From: an uncultured Alphaproteobacteria bacterium
GTDB taxonomy: Bacteria > Pseudomonadota > Alphaproteobacteria > RF32 > CAG-239
Assembly: GCA_944391485.1 (NCBI GenBank)
Contig: CALXTQ010000020.1
Coordinates: 94,131-158,130, forward strand
DNA length: 64,000 bases
Reading direction: 5' to 3'
This document shows positions 55,609 to 64,000 of the stretch, piece by piece. Made by a program: the position numbers and the translations under genes. The notes under the pieces were generated by a model. It searched no databases and was not told the DNA's origin. It saw only the letters and a list, made by a program, of their open reading frames with translations. Every line of letters begins with the position of its first letter. Position 1 is the first letter of the stretch.

Positions 55609-57546
55609 ATGAAAAGATTAGGAATTTATTTTTTTTATGACAAAGACGGCATTGTGGATGATTATGTTCCTTATTATTTATCCAAATTAAAACCTTTCTG
55701 CAAAGAATTGTGCGTCGTCGTAAATAAACCGCTTTCTAAGTCCGGAGAACAAAAGCTTTATGCTGTTACTGACAAGCTTATTATCCGTGATAATATTGGT
55801 TTTGATTCCTGTGCATATAAAGAAGCTATAGAGAGTTACGGTTATGATACACTAAAACTCTATGATGAATTGATTTTATGCAATTTCACTTGTTACGGTC
55901 CGGTATTTCCTTTTTCAGAAATGTTTTCAAAAATGGAAAAAAGTGACTGTGATTTTTGGGGAATATCCCGATATCCGCGAATAGAAAATAAAAGGATCTG
56001 TGATCAGCAGGAAACAGATTATGTCCCTGAACATATTATGTCATTTTTCATGGGCATCCGAAAAAAAATGCTTTCATCTCGCACATTCAAAAAATATTGG
56101 GATAACTTAAAAGTTGCAACAAATTATGCTGAAGCTGTTGCTTTTAATGAACTTTTATTTACACCTTACTTTGAAAAACACGGTTTCAAATCAGATACTT
56201 TTATCAGTCCTGAACTTAATAAAAAATTCCGGGAAAATGGGGCAACATTTACCCCGTGTGACTTTTTGAAAGTCAGATGTCCTATTGTAAAAAGACGAGC
56301 TTTTTTTACCGATTACAGTTTATTTTTATATTTTGAAAATGGTCTGCAATCAAGAACAGCTTTGGATTATATAGCTAAATATACAGATTATAATGTTAAT
56401 CTAATTTGGGATAATCTTATCAGAACACAGCCTGGCTCCGTACTCAAACGAAATTTACATTTAAATTATTTTTTGAATGAAGATTTATTTTACGGCAATG
56501 AAGAGAACTTAAAAGAATCCCTAAAAACAGCACTTTTATGTTATATTTATTATCCTGATATGATTGATTACTGCCTTTCATATGCAAAAAATCTGCCCAG
56601 TTGGGTAGATATTTATATTTTCACCGTTGATCCTCAAGTTTCTGAAAAAGTCGGAGAAACCTTTGCCGCTCTGCCTAATAGAGTTACTGTGAGATGTAAA
56701 GAAAATCGCGGACAGTTGGCTTCTGCCGTCTTAATTTCAGGCAAAGATATTTTTGAAAAATATGATCTTGTTTGTATTACTCAGGCAAAAAAATCTTCTC
56801 AGCTTGTTGACAGATTTTCCTCAGAATTATTTTGCAATCATTGCTGGGATGGCGTTTTAAAATCAAAAAGTTATGTTTTAAATGTTATTCAGTCTTTTTA
56901 TGAAAATCCACGAATGGGTTATTGTTGTACGATGCCTGCTCACTGGGGCGATTTTAAATCACTGGTCGGGCAAGAAATCAATTGTAATCTGGATAACATG
57001 AAAAATCTTCTGAATCGTTTGAAAATAAAAGTTCCTTTTGATGACGAACCTATAGCTTCTTATGGAGAATGTTATTGGGTTCGTGCCAAAGGTTACAGAA
57101 ACCTGCTAAAATATCCTTGGTCTCATGAAGATTTTCCCCCTGCTGCGCAAACGCCCAAAGATGGTTGTATTTTGAATGCGCTTGAACGACTAATGCCTCT
57201 TATCGTTCAGTCAGAAGGATACTATCCGGCATGGGTTATGCCTCACTCTATGGCAAGTGCTTATTTAGACAATATATATTATTTTTACAGGCAAAAATGC
57301 CAGCAAGAATATATGTCTATACCTATCAATTCTAATAAAACAATTCCATTATTTGACTATCCTATCTTGTTAAAGGATATATACCAAAGGCGAAAATTGC
57401 AATTTAAACTTTATAAATATACTGCTCTTGGATTTCTTACTTTTGGTAAATGCAAAAAAGAATACACACGTAAAAAAAATATAATTAAAGACAGATTAAA
57501 AAAAGCCAGAAAATATGCAAAACAAATTATAAAGGATATCTTATGA
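55609..57546 (+). CDS. RgpF-like rhamnan synthesis protein (full length), AT-rich
   Basis: 645 aa. The N-terminal domain opens GIYFFYDKDGIVDDYVPYYL and contains RDNIGFDSCAYKEAIESYGY and DELILCNFTCYGPVFPFSEM, typical of RgpF. The second half has another glycosyltransferase-like domain (WVDIYIFTVDPQVSEKVGET, KENRGQLASAVLISGKDIF). It probably adds side-chain sugars to a rhamnose-rich polymer. Base composition is clearly more AT-rich than the flanking genes. It overlaps paralog B by 4 nt. Confidence 0.88.
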   Translation: MKRLGIYFFYDKDGIVDDYVPYYLSKLKPFCKELCVVVNKPLSKSGEQKLYAVTDKLIIRDNIGFDSCAYKEAIESYGYDTLKLYDELILCNFTCYGPVFPFSEMFSKMEKSDCDFWGISRYPRIENKRICDQQETDYVPEHIMSFFMGIRKKMLSSRTFKKYWDNLKVATNYAEAVAFNELLFTPYFEKHGFKSDTFISPELNKKFRENGATFTPCDFLKVRCPIVKRRAFFTDYSLFLYFENGLQSRTALDYIAKYTDYNVNLIWDNLIRTQPGSVLKRNLHLNYFLNEDLFYGNEENLKESLKTALLCYIYYPDMIDYCLSYAKNLPSWVDIYIFTVDPQVSEKVGETFAALPNRVTVRCKENRGQLASAVLISGKDIFEKYDLVCITQAKKSSQLVDRFSSELFCNHCWDGVLKSKSYVLNVIQSFYENPRMGYCCTMPAHWGDFKSLVGQEINCNLDNMKNLLNRLKIKVPFDDEPIASYGECYWVRAKGYRNLLKYPWSHEDFPPAAQTPKDGCILNALERLMPLIVQSEGYYPAWVMPHSMASAYLDNIYYFYRQKCQQEYMSIPINSNKTIPLFDYPILLKDIYQRRKLQFKLYKYTALGFLTFGKCKKEYTRKKNIIKDRLKKARKYAKQIIKDIL

Positions 57547-58385
57547 GTAGAATTTTAATAACCGGAGCAAATGGTTATATAGGGTACCATACAGTTAAAA
57601 ATCTTATGATACAATATCCTGAACACCAAATTATTGCTGTTGATTTTTCCAATAGAAATATTGATTCCAAAATAAATTTTATAAAAATGGATTTGTTAGC
57701 CAATGCTCTGAAAGAAACATTATTTGAAGATCTCGGCCGACCAGACGTCTGTCTGCATCTGGCCTGGCAGGACGGCTTTAACCATAATGCCGAAAGTCAT
57801 ATCGACAATCTGTCCTCGCATTACCATTTTCTGAAGAACCTCATTGAACACGGATGCCGGCATATTGCCGTTGCCGGTTCGTTCAGGGAATACGGCGCGC
57901 ATAACGGTCTGGCGCGGGAATGCGATCCGGTTGTCGCCGACAATTATTACGCCTGGGCCAAGACATCGCTTTATAACCTTCTGAAAATTTTTACAGCCGG
58001 CAAAGATGTCTGCCTACAGTGGCTGCGCTTTTTTACCCCGTACGGCGATGATGAGCACAACAACAGCATTCTGACCAAGATCTTGAAATGGGAAAAGGAG
58101 GGAAAAACGTCCTTTCCGTTTACCGAAGGCAAGGAACAATATGATTATATTCATATTGACGTCTTGGCAGAACAAATTGTCCGTATTATTTTACAGGAAA
58201 AAATCAACGGCATTATTAACTGCTGTTCCGGAAAACCGACTTCGCTTAAAGACATGGTGGAGAGCTTCATTCAGGAACATCGGCTGAAAATAAGACCCGA
58301 ATACGGCGCGTTTCCCTCACGCCCCTATGACGCCGACGTCATTTACGGAGATACTACCAAAATAAAACAGATTATGAATGGCTGA
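57543..58385 (+). CDS. NAD-dependent epimerase/dehydratase, paralog B (mosaic)
   Basis: 280-aa extended SDR with ILITGANGYIGYHTVKNL, the Y-x3-K site in YYAWAKTSLYNLL, and DVCLHLAWQDGFNHNAESH identical in large part to paralog A. The first 60 codons (to about 57725) share the AT-rich composition of the preceding gene. From there on it is GC-rich and resembles paralog A, a sign of recombination. It is linked by ATGA to the upstream gene. Confidence 0.85.
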   Translation: MSRILITGANGYIGYHTVKNLMIQYPEHQIIAVDFSNRNIDSKINFIKMDLLANALKETLFEDLGRPDVCLHLAWQDGFNHNAESHIDNLSSHYHFLKNLIEHGCRHIAVAGSFREYGAHNGLARECDPVVADNYYAWAKTSLYNLLKIFTAGKDVCLQWLRFFTPYGDDEHNNSILTKILKWEKEGKTSFPFTEGKEQYDYIHIDVLAEQIVRIILQEKINGIINCCSGKPTSLKDMVESFIQEHRLKIRPEYGAFPSRPYDADVIYGDTTKIKQIMNG

Positions 58386-58386
58386 C

Positions 58387-59403
58387 ATGAATAGAATTGG
58401 CATATATTTTTTCTATGACAAAGACGGCATCGTTGATGATTATGTTCCGTACTTTCTGGAAAAGCTGAAGCCCTTTTGCCGCAGGCTTGTGGTGGTGGCC
58501 AGCGGAAAACTTACCGTTCCGGGCCGGAAAAAACTTGAATCCTTTTCCGACAAACTGATTATCCGGCCTAATCAGGGATTTGACTCATGGGCGTATAAAG
58601 ACGCTATTGAAGACTGCGGATATGACAGCTTGAAAAAATATAACGAGCTTCTTTTGTGCAACTTTACGTTTTTCGGGCCGATTTATCCGCTTTCGGAGCT
58701 GTTTTCGTCCATGGAAAAAAAAGAATGCGATTTCTGGGGTATCAACCGGCATCCACCTCTGGCGGCAGAACATGCCGGCGTCAGAGTAATCGAGCATATT
58801 CAGTCCCATTTTATTGTTTTCCGCAATAAGATACTGACAGACACAAACTTTGAAAAATACTGGAAGACGCTGAAACCGGTCAACAGCTATGACGAGGCCA
58901 TCGCTCACCACGAACTTCGCTGCACCAGATTTTTTGAGGATTTGGGATATAAATCGGCAGATTATCTTGATTATAAAAAATATCTGGGCCTTTATGAGGG
59001 AAACTCTTCCGTCCTGCTCGCCGACCAGCAGATTATCGAGGATCGCTCCCCTATTCTCAAGCGCAAGTTTTTCTACATTGACAAAGGCCGGCTGACTTTT
59101 CCTTCCCTTTACGGCAATAATCTGGATTTAATAAGGTTTATCAAAACATCTACGGATTACGACACCGGGCTGATATACCAGAATTTGATCAGAACGCAGA
59201 ATTTGTCTTCCCTAAAACATAATCGTATTTTTAATCTGCGTTTTTACAAATATAATCTTTTTGCGCGGATGTTTTTCGGGCGCCGGGATTATTACAGGGA
59301 AAAACTGAAAAAATTTTACCGCAATTATATATCCGCCGAGGATTTTGAAGACGCTTTCCAAAACTCCCCGCAGACCGGAGATGATGATAAAAATTTTGCG
59401 TAA
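58387..59403 (+). CDS. Half-length RgpF-like protein, 338 aa
   Basis: It corresponds to the N-terminal domain of the 645-aa neighbour: NRIGIYFFYDKDGIVDDYVP, RPNQGFDSWAYKDAIEDCGY, ELLLCNFTFFGPIYPLSELF. It ends after the shared LIYQNLIRTQN segment and lacks the second glycosyltransferase domain. It may be a single-domain glycosyltransferase or a truncated copy. ATG 58387 aligns with the paralog start. ATG 58378 would overlap the preceding stop. No ribosome site is obvious, so coupling is likely. Confidence 0.8.
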   Translation: MNRIGIYFFYDKDGIVDDYVPYFLEKLKPFCRRLVVVASGKLTVPGRKKLESFSDKLIIRPNQGFDSWAYKDAIEDCGYDSLKKYNELLLCNFTFFGPIYPLSELFSSMEKKECDFWGINRHPPLAAEHAGVRVIEHIQSHFIVFRNKILTDTNFEKYWKTLKPVNSYDEAIAHHELRCTRFFEDLGYKSADYLDYKKYLGLYEGNSSVLLADQQIIEDRSPILKRKFFYIDKGRLTFPSLYGNNLDLIRFIKTSTDYDTGLIYQNLIRTQNLSSLKHNRIFNLRFYKYNLFARMFFGRRDYYREKLKKFYRNYISAEDFEDAFQNSPQTGDDDKNFA

Positions 59404-59485
59404 CGCAAAATAACTATACTGCGGTCAAAGACATTTTTGCTCCCGGCGGTTGCTGTCGCGGCCCTGGCTCGCGGCAATGTCTATT

Positions 59486-59531
59486 GCACCATTAAAAAAA
59501 GCATCCGTCGGGATGCTTTTTTTAATGGTGC
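59486..59531. repeat. 21-bp perfect inverted repeat/terminator covering the tRNA-Thr end
   Basis: The left arm 59486-59506 and right arm 59511-59531 (GGATGCTTTTTTTAATGGTGC) are perfect complements around GTCG. The right arm includes the CCA end and part of the acceptor stem of tRNA-Thr. On the minus strand the inner stem plus T run acts as its terminator. Confidence 0.9.
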
Positions 59532-59601
59532 CGGTTAAGGGACTTGAACCCCCGACCCACGCATTACGAATGCGTTGCTCTACCATCTGAGCTAAACCGG
59601 C
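59526..59601 (-). tRNA. tRNA-Thr (CGU)
   Basis: Minus strand GCCGGTTTAGCTCAGATGG..., anticodon loop TTCGTAA (anticodon CGT), T-loop GGGTTCAAGTC, 3' AACCGGCACCA. The acceptor pairs over 7 bp. CCA is encoded. Confidence 0.96.
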
Positions 59602-59647
59602 AACGACCTTATTTATAGCCTGCTTTTTCAAATTTGCAAGCATATTT

Positions 59648-62098
59648 TTATTTATTTTTGCCTTTACGGGCATAAAACTGATTTTCCGGCGCAACCTTTT
59701 CTCCCTCATGGACAACAACCTGCTGGAAGGGTATTTCTATTCCCTCTTCTATAAAGCGGCGGTTTATCTCATAACGCAGATCGCTCGGAATTGTCCAGCC
59801 GTTCCAGATGTTGTTGGTGTAGCAGCGCAGTTCAAAATCCAGACTGCTGGGGCCGAAATCCTGAAACAGGACATACGGGGCCGGATTTTTCATGACATAC
59901 TTGTTATGCGCCGCGCAGTCGAGCAAAATTTCCTTAACTTTCTCGACGTCGGAACCATAAGCCACGCCGACTTTGATGGACTGGCGGGACCAGTTGTTGC
60001 CGTGCGTCAGGTTGGTAACGGCATTGGACAGCAACGTCGCGTTCGGAATGATAATACTGGTTTTTCTGAAAGTTTCAACTTCGGTCGAACGGATATTAAT
60101 CTGTTTGATCTGGCCCTCTTCATTATTGACGATAACCCAGTCGCCGACTTTGAACGGACGCTCAAACAAGATGATTATGCCGGAAACAAAGTTGTTGATG
60201 ATGTTCTGTAAACCAAAACCGATACCGACGGACAATGCGGAAGCAATCAACGCCAGATTTGAAAGGTTGCCGCCCATAACGGTAATGGCGATAATGGCGG
60301 CGATAATGACGCCGAAGAAGCTGATTCCCGACGAGAGAGAGTGTTTGATACCGTCATCAATGTCCATTTTATCAAGTACATTGGTTACCAAGCGGCGGCG
60401 CAGTCCCTTGAACACAGCCAGACAGACAAAAAACGCCACAATACCCAGGATGATGGCAAACAGCGAAATTTCTATGCCGCCGACCGTAAAGCCGAAAAAC
60501 AGCTTTTTGATGCTCTGCACCAGCAGATCGGTGGAAACACCCCACAGCGACAGCAGCGTGAAAATAAGAAAAACGGCCAAAAGCGGATCAATAATCAAGC
60601 TCAGCCAGAAGTCGATCTTTAAGATCATGCGGCGGCGCATTTTGAAGGTTTTGACCCAGAACCGCAGCAGTAAGAGGCGATGCAGAATTTCGGAGATTGC
60701 CTTCCTGAGCATGATAAACAGCCCGATAACAATGACTGAGGCAATAAAGCGGTTGAGGATAAAAGCCGACAGTTTCGGATAACCGAAAATGGAGATGGCA
60801 AAAACGCCGATCACAAACAAAGACGTGAAAAAGGTAATGCGGAACGCAACGTCCACTTCGCCGTCATCTTCGGCGGCGGAAGATTCTTCTCCGCCATCCT
60901 CCTCGTCTTCTTCATCTTCCTGTATTTCGTCCCAGAGGGAGCGTTTGACAATCAGAATGATGCAGAAAGCCTTAATTGCGCTAGACAATACAGTAATGAA
61001 ATAAATCAGCTCGCGCGGATAGCTGGCGTCGACAGCCACATGCTCCATAAAAGCGGCAACGCAAATCATCAGAACGCTGAAATAAAAGGCAGAAGTAAGA
61101 CGGCGGGCTTTTTCGTCATTAACATTGACCAGGCGCCATTTTTCGTTGTACGGCGCAAAGGTAACTCTGGTCAGGGCACGGGCCAGAAAAAGATAGAGCG
61201 AATAGTACAAAAAGCTGTTGAGAACCAGTCCAAAGAAGCCAGTTGTCATGACCTGAGTACTCATCATCCAGACCAGAAAACCGGCGATAATCATGGCCGG
61301 AATAACACCGTAGGCTACGGCGACAAAAACCGCGGCAAAAATCTTCATGCCGTAGCGGGGATGTTCGATGTCCTTGCGGTAGCCGAGATGGCGCATAATC
61401 CACAGGCGGAGGGCTATGCCTATCCAGGCGCAGAACAAAACAACAAGCCCGACCGGCACCAGATTGGAGCGGACAAAATCTTTGTCCTTGCCGTTGAGCT
61501 CCTGATACCATTTGACCGGCGATTTAATGATGTCGAATACAAATTCGGCAAACTGTTTGGCCGCGGCAAAAAACACCTGCGGTTCATACAGCGGCGACTG
61601 TTTGGTGATAAGGCTGCCAAGCAGTTCGGAATTGCGGATACTCAGAATGACGGCGTCCAGCTCGTCGATACGAGCCAACAGAATATCGACTTCCGCCAGC
61701 TTGCCTTTATAATAGGTTTCTTCCTTGTTAAACTCTCGACGTTTCTGGGCAATAATTTCCAGTTCTTTACTACCGTCTTTCGGCTCCTCGCCCAGAGCTT
61801 CAATGCGCTTCTGCACAAATTTGAGCTCATCTTCTATTTTTCTTTTGGCGCTGAACAGCTGGCCGCGAATATCTTCGGAAAAGCGGATGTCCTCGGACAT
61901 GTCCTGCAGCGAGACCTGTCCGCTTTTAAGAGAGTTTTCCATTTTTTTCAGTTTATTGCTCAGTTCAATATAATTCAGATTCGGATCGAACTCGCCGACA
62001 ACAACTTCCGACACGGCGTCGACGCTGTTTTTGGCGGCCGCATAACCGGCAAAAGACAGAACAGCCAGCAGAATGAGCAATACCGAAAATTTTTTCAT
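59648..62098 (-). CDS. Large MscS-family mechanosensitive channel
   Basis: 816 aa, MscK/DUF3772-like. There is a signal peptide (FSVLLILLAVLSFAGYAAA), a periplasmic coiled coil to about residue 190, then about eleven membrane helices and an acidic loop (EDEEDEEDGGEE, about 420). The conserved MscS pore helix and beta domain follow with ALSVGIGFGLQNIINNFVSG, FERPFKVGDWVIVNNEEGQI and STEVETFRKTSIIIPN. It releases solutes on osmotic downshock. It lies 19 nt after the Asd-like gene in the same operon. Confidence 0.93.
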   Translation of the reverse strand: MKKFSVLLILLAVLSFAGYAAAKNSVDAVSEVVVGEFDPNLNYIELSNKLKKMENSLKSGQVSLQDMSEDIRFSEDIRGQLFSAKRKIEDELKFVQKRIEALGEEPKDGSKELEIIAQKRREFNKEETYYKGKLAEVDILLARIDELDAVILSIRNSELLGSLITKQSPLYEPQVFFAAAKQFAEFVFDIIKSPVKWYQELNGKDKDFVRSNLVPVGLVVLFCAWIGIALRLWIMRHLGYRKDIEHPRYGMKIFAAVFVAVAYGVIPAMIIAGFLVWMMSTQVMTTGFFGLVLNSFLYYSLYLFLARALTRVTFAPYNEKWRLVNVNDEKARRLTSAFYFSVLMICVAAFMEHVAVDASYPRELIYFITVLSSAIKAFCIILIVKRSLWDEIQEDEEDEEDGGEESSAAEDDGEVDVAFRITFFTSLFVIGVFAISIFGYPKLSAFILNRFIASVIVIGLFIMLRKAISEILHRLLLLRFWVKTFKMRRRMILKIDFWLSLIIDPLLAVFLIFTLLSLWGVSTDLLVQSIKKLFFGFTVGGIEISLFAIILGIVAFFVCLAVFKGLRRRLVTNVLDKMDIDDGIKHSLSSGISFFGVIIAAIIAITVMGGNLSNLALIASALSVGIGFGLQNIINNFVSGIIILFERPFKVGDWVIVNNEEGQIKQINIRSTEVETFRKTSIIIPNATLLSNAVTNLTHGNNWSRQSIKVGVAYGSDVEKVKEILLDCAAHNKYVMKNPAPYVLFQDFGPSSLDFELRCYTNNIWNGWTIPSDLRYEINRRFIEEGIEIPFQQVVVHEGEKVAPENQFYARKGKNK

Positions 62099-62117
62099 GG
62101 AGAAACTCCCTAAATGC

Positions 62118-63131
62118 TTAATGATTTTGTGGCCTGAGCATCAGCTTCATAACCTCGAAGGCATTTTTGGCAACGCCGACGCGCAGATTATCTGCCACGC
62201 ACCAGAAGCTAAAGCCGTTTTCGACCGAGGCGTCCTGACGCAGGCGGCTGACATAAACCTCGTTTTCGCCCTGAACGTCGGTCAGGCTGACATAACCGCC
62301 CTCAACGTTTTTGTCAAAGACGATGACGCCCGGAATCGTCCGCATCTGCTCGCGCACGGCGTCGACATCCACTTCTTCGGCGCATTCGACATTGACAAAC
62401 TGGCCGCAGCCGATGAAAGCGGGGATAATCGCGCAGTTGGCGTGCACTTTGACGCCGCCGCCCAAAACCTTTTTGGTTTCGGCGTTCATGGCCCATTCGC
62501 AGCGGGTCTCTTCGCCGATGAACTCACCGGCCTGCGGAATAACATTAAACGCGATCTGTTTGTGAAAAATATTCTGGTCGTCGGCCAGCGTTTCGTTCAT
62601 AAAAATCTTGCGGGTCTGGTTAAACAGCTCGTCCATGGCCTCTTTGCCATAAACGGAAGCAGACATATAAGTCGAGACCACCAGCCGCGAAATGTGCAGT
62701 GTTTCGGCCGTTTTCTGCAGCGGAAGAAGCATCTGTGTTACCGGTGCTGACGGAACGGAAACCAGACCGCGCGGCGCGCCGGAAGCCAGATCGCCGTTCA
62801 GCCCGGCAACCACCATCGGCACGTCGGCTTCGGCAAAAAAGGCGCCGGAACAGTCGACAACTTTGGTATTTTTGGCCAGAGCTTTGGGCACATAACGCCT
62901 GGAGATTTCCTCCGTGGTGGCAAAAACGGCGATATCGGCCTTTGAAAAATCAAAATCATCCAGATTAAAAACGTCCAGCTCGTCATCCTCGCCGTAAGAA
63001 ACCTGATTTCCCAAGGGGGATTTCGGCTCCAAGGCAAATACGTCGGCAGGTTTAATGCCGCTTTCTTCCAGAAAGCTGAGAATTTCCCGGCCTATGCTCT
63101 CCATAACGCCGGCAACCGCAATTTTGGTCAT
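62118..63131 (-). CDS. Aspartate-semialdehyde dehydrogenase homologue lacking the catalytic Cys
   Basis: 337 aa with the Asd fold: TKIAVAGVMESIGREIL at the nucleotide site, ADIAVFATTEEISRRY, FNVIPQAGEFIGEETR and WCVADNLRVGVAKNAFEVMK. The canonical S-N-P-N-C site reads S125-V-P-S-A129, so the acyl-enzyme cysteine is Ala. S-T-Y-Q-A-V-S-G reads STYMSASVYG, and the R-V-P...G-H region reads KVHANCAIIPAFIGCG. It is likely catalytically inactive, like the Usg-1 paralogs, or has a changed reaction. No other asd is in the window. Confidence 0.8.
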   Translation of the reverse strand: MTKIAVAGVMESIGREILSFLEESGIKPADVFALEPKSPLGNQVSYGEDDELDVFNLDDFDFSKADIAVFATTEEISRRYVPKALAKNTKVVDCSGAFFAEADVPMVVAGLNGDLASGAPRGLVSVPSAPVTQMLLPLQKTAETLHISRLVVSTYMSASVYGKEAMDELFNQTRKIFMNETLADDQNIFHKQIAFNVIPQAGEFIGEETRCEWAMNAETKKVLGGGVKVHANCAIIPAFIGCGQFVNVECAEEVDVDAVREQMRTIPGVIVFDKNVEGGYVSLTDVQGENEVYVSRLRQDASVENGFSFWCVADNLRVGVAKNAFEVMKLMLRPQNH

Positions 63132-63563
63132 GAATCATTGTCCCGTTCAGTTATTGTCATCTGGAGGCAGAGTAGCATAAAATTATTTATAAAATCTTTA
63201 TAGCCGCTCATTTTTTAACGAAGCAGACAACAGTCCGGCAGACAAAATATTTATGCAAAGAGGCGGCCGGAGGATGTGTTTTTTGTATACAAGGTTTCAC
63301 GCGGCATGCAATCCGCAAAAATATCTCCGGCCATTAAGGATGTTCAAAAGGATATGATTTCAACTATTAAGAGTCAATAGGCGTCTGTAAATTTATTTCT
63401 AAAATTTTCTATAACCAGCAAAACGCTTTATTTTTCGGCTACGACGGGTTGTGAAAATTTTGACGGATAGCGGATATTTTTGAGAAAAGTGAAGAAAGGA
63501 CAGTCTTTTGCACGGAAGAAAGGGTAAAAAACTTTTTTGCGGCGGAATAGTGCGAGGGAGATT

Positions 63564-63646
63564 GCGCGGACGGGGGAGCGGCCGTTTGGAATGGAGGAAA
63601 GAGCAAAGCCGGCCGGGGCGGAACGGGGAAACCGGCGAAGGCGCAC
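63564..63646. repeat. 84-bp direct repeat copy 1
   Basis: It runs from GCGCGGACGGGGGAGCGGCC to GGCGAAGGCGCAC and matches 63724-63807 at roughly 85% by eye. Confidence 0.75.
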
Positions 63647-63723
63647 GATGGAAATGGGGACGGACAGGATGCAGGGCTGGCGGATGGACGGAGAGAAAAG
63701 GTTAAACGGGCGTTGCGTGAAGC

Positions 63724-63807
63724 GCGCGGACGGGGGCTACGGCCGTTTGGAACGGAGAAAGAAGCAAAGCCGGCCGGGTCGGCATGGGGGAACCGGCGAA
63801 GGCGCAC
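63724..63807. repeat. 84-bp direct repeat copy 2
   Basis: Second copy of the G-rich repeat, with a start-to-start distance of 160 bp. Confidence 0.75.
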
Positions 63808-63875
63808 GGACAAACGGTGCGGGAACCCGCAGGAACTTGGGGCGGCGTGGCGGGGAAGAGCGGCGGGAGATAAGG

Positions 63876-63911
63876 AAGAAGACTGCCGAAAAGGAGGACG
63901 GCAGTCTTCTT
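63876..63911 (+). terminator. 13-bp hairpin at the end of the G-rich region
   Basis: AAGAAGACTGCCG / CGGCAGTCTTCTT with a 10-nt purine loop. It suggests that a transcript through the repeat region ends here. Confidence 0.65.
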
Positions 63912-64000
63912 TATCTTAAGATGCCACATAATAATTATGTCTCTAGGGCCGGAGTTGTCCGGCATTTGTTAAGTAGTTATTCGGCTTTCACAATAATTAC

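Larger units (their letters stand above)
63132..64000. other. 869-bp gene-free tail with G-rich repeats
   Basis: I find no convincing gene. The first 400 bp are AT-rich. From about 63540 to 63870 the plus strand is strongly purine- and G-rich, with a two-copy repeat, and it ends in a hairpin at 63876-63911. Frames through the G-rich part consist of Pro/Ser/Ala- or Arg/Gly-rich junk. Confidence 0.6.

Noticed and set aside
63428..63965. Several overlapping Pro/Ser/Arg-rich frames in the G-rich tail
   Set aside because: They arise from biased composition, repeat with the DNA repeats and resemble no protein.

Overview
The window looks like a chromosomal segment of an uncultured, probably host- or gut-associated alphaproteobacterium. 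The evidence is a PopZ-like protein with a C-terminal DUF2497 domain, ftsE-ftsX next to an MJ0042 zinc-ribbon membrane protein and followed by ydcF-plsC-DUF2125, a PlsC of the H-x4-E type, a LexA gene preceded by the alphaproteobacterial direct-repeat SOS box GAAC-N7-GAAC, and a bactofilin beside an M23 peptidase. The exact taxon is inferred, not proven. Most genes are moderately GC-rich. AT-rich exceptions lie at about 7.5-11.1 kb and 55.7-57.7 kb.

Layout. 0-5.6 kb: a membrane-fused spermidine-synthase-like protein (cut by the window edge), a BFD-type ferredoxin, an unknown protein, a metallothionein-CsoR copper module with two operator palindromes, formate-THF ligase and a VanX-type D,D-dipeptidase. 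5.8-11.3 kb: an accessory region with decayed genes, an OXA-like class D beta-lactamase, a MazG-like hydrolase, and a tRNA-Glu-linked segment bounded by 75-bp direct repeats that carries a candidate toxin followed by two small membrane proteins. 11.3-35.2 kb: mostly housekeeping genes (lysS, lexA, dCMP deaminase, eno, valS, popZ-like, tolC, glgP, gap-pgk) mixed with a flagellin-like gene interrupted by an amber codon, a protein-glutaminase-like enzyme and a 758-aa coiled-coil protein. 35.4-35.9 kb: a strong promoter driving a roughly 175-nt structured RNA with its own terminator, then a small HTH protein. 36-52.2 kb: nitroreductase, argS, a 49-51-bp tandem repeat array, zinc-ribbon protein, ftsEX operon, chorismate mutase, rsmD-rluB, tadA, smpB, the M23/bactofilin pair, ftsB and surE.

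52.2-59.4 kb: a nested pair resembling phage inner/outer-membrane spanins with no other phage genes, a second structured RNA candidate, and a surface-polysaccharide operon. The operon has two paralogous NAD-epimerases, a WsaF-like glycosyltransferase, and one full and one half-length RgpF-like protein, and its base composition is mosaic. 59.5-64 kb: tRNA-Thr(CGU) whose CCA end lies in a perfect 21-bp inverted repeat, a large MscS channel, an Asd homologue that has lost the catalytic cysteine, and an 870-bp G-rich gene-free tail with an 84-bp repeat.

How the genes fit together: enolase, GAPDH, PGK and glycogen phosphorylase point to a glycolytic, glycogen-storing metabolism. Bactofilin/M23, FtsB, FtsEX and the PopZ-like protein belong to cell division and polarity. 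The accessory blocks (beta-lactamase, D,D-dipeptidase, metallothionein, toxin-like cassette, rhamnan-like glycan genes) are typical of niche competition and defence. No CRISPR array, integrase, transposase or rRNA gene was seen.
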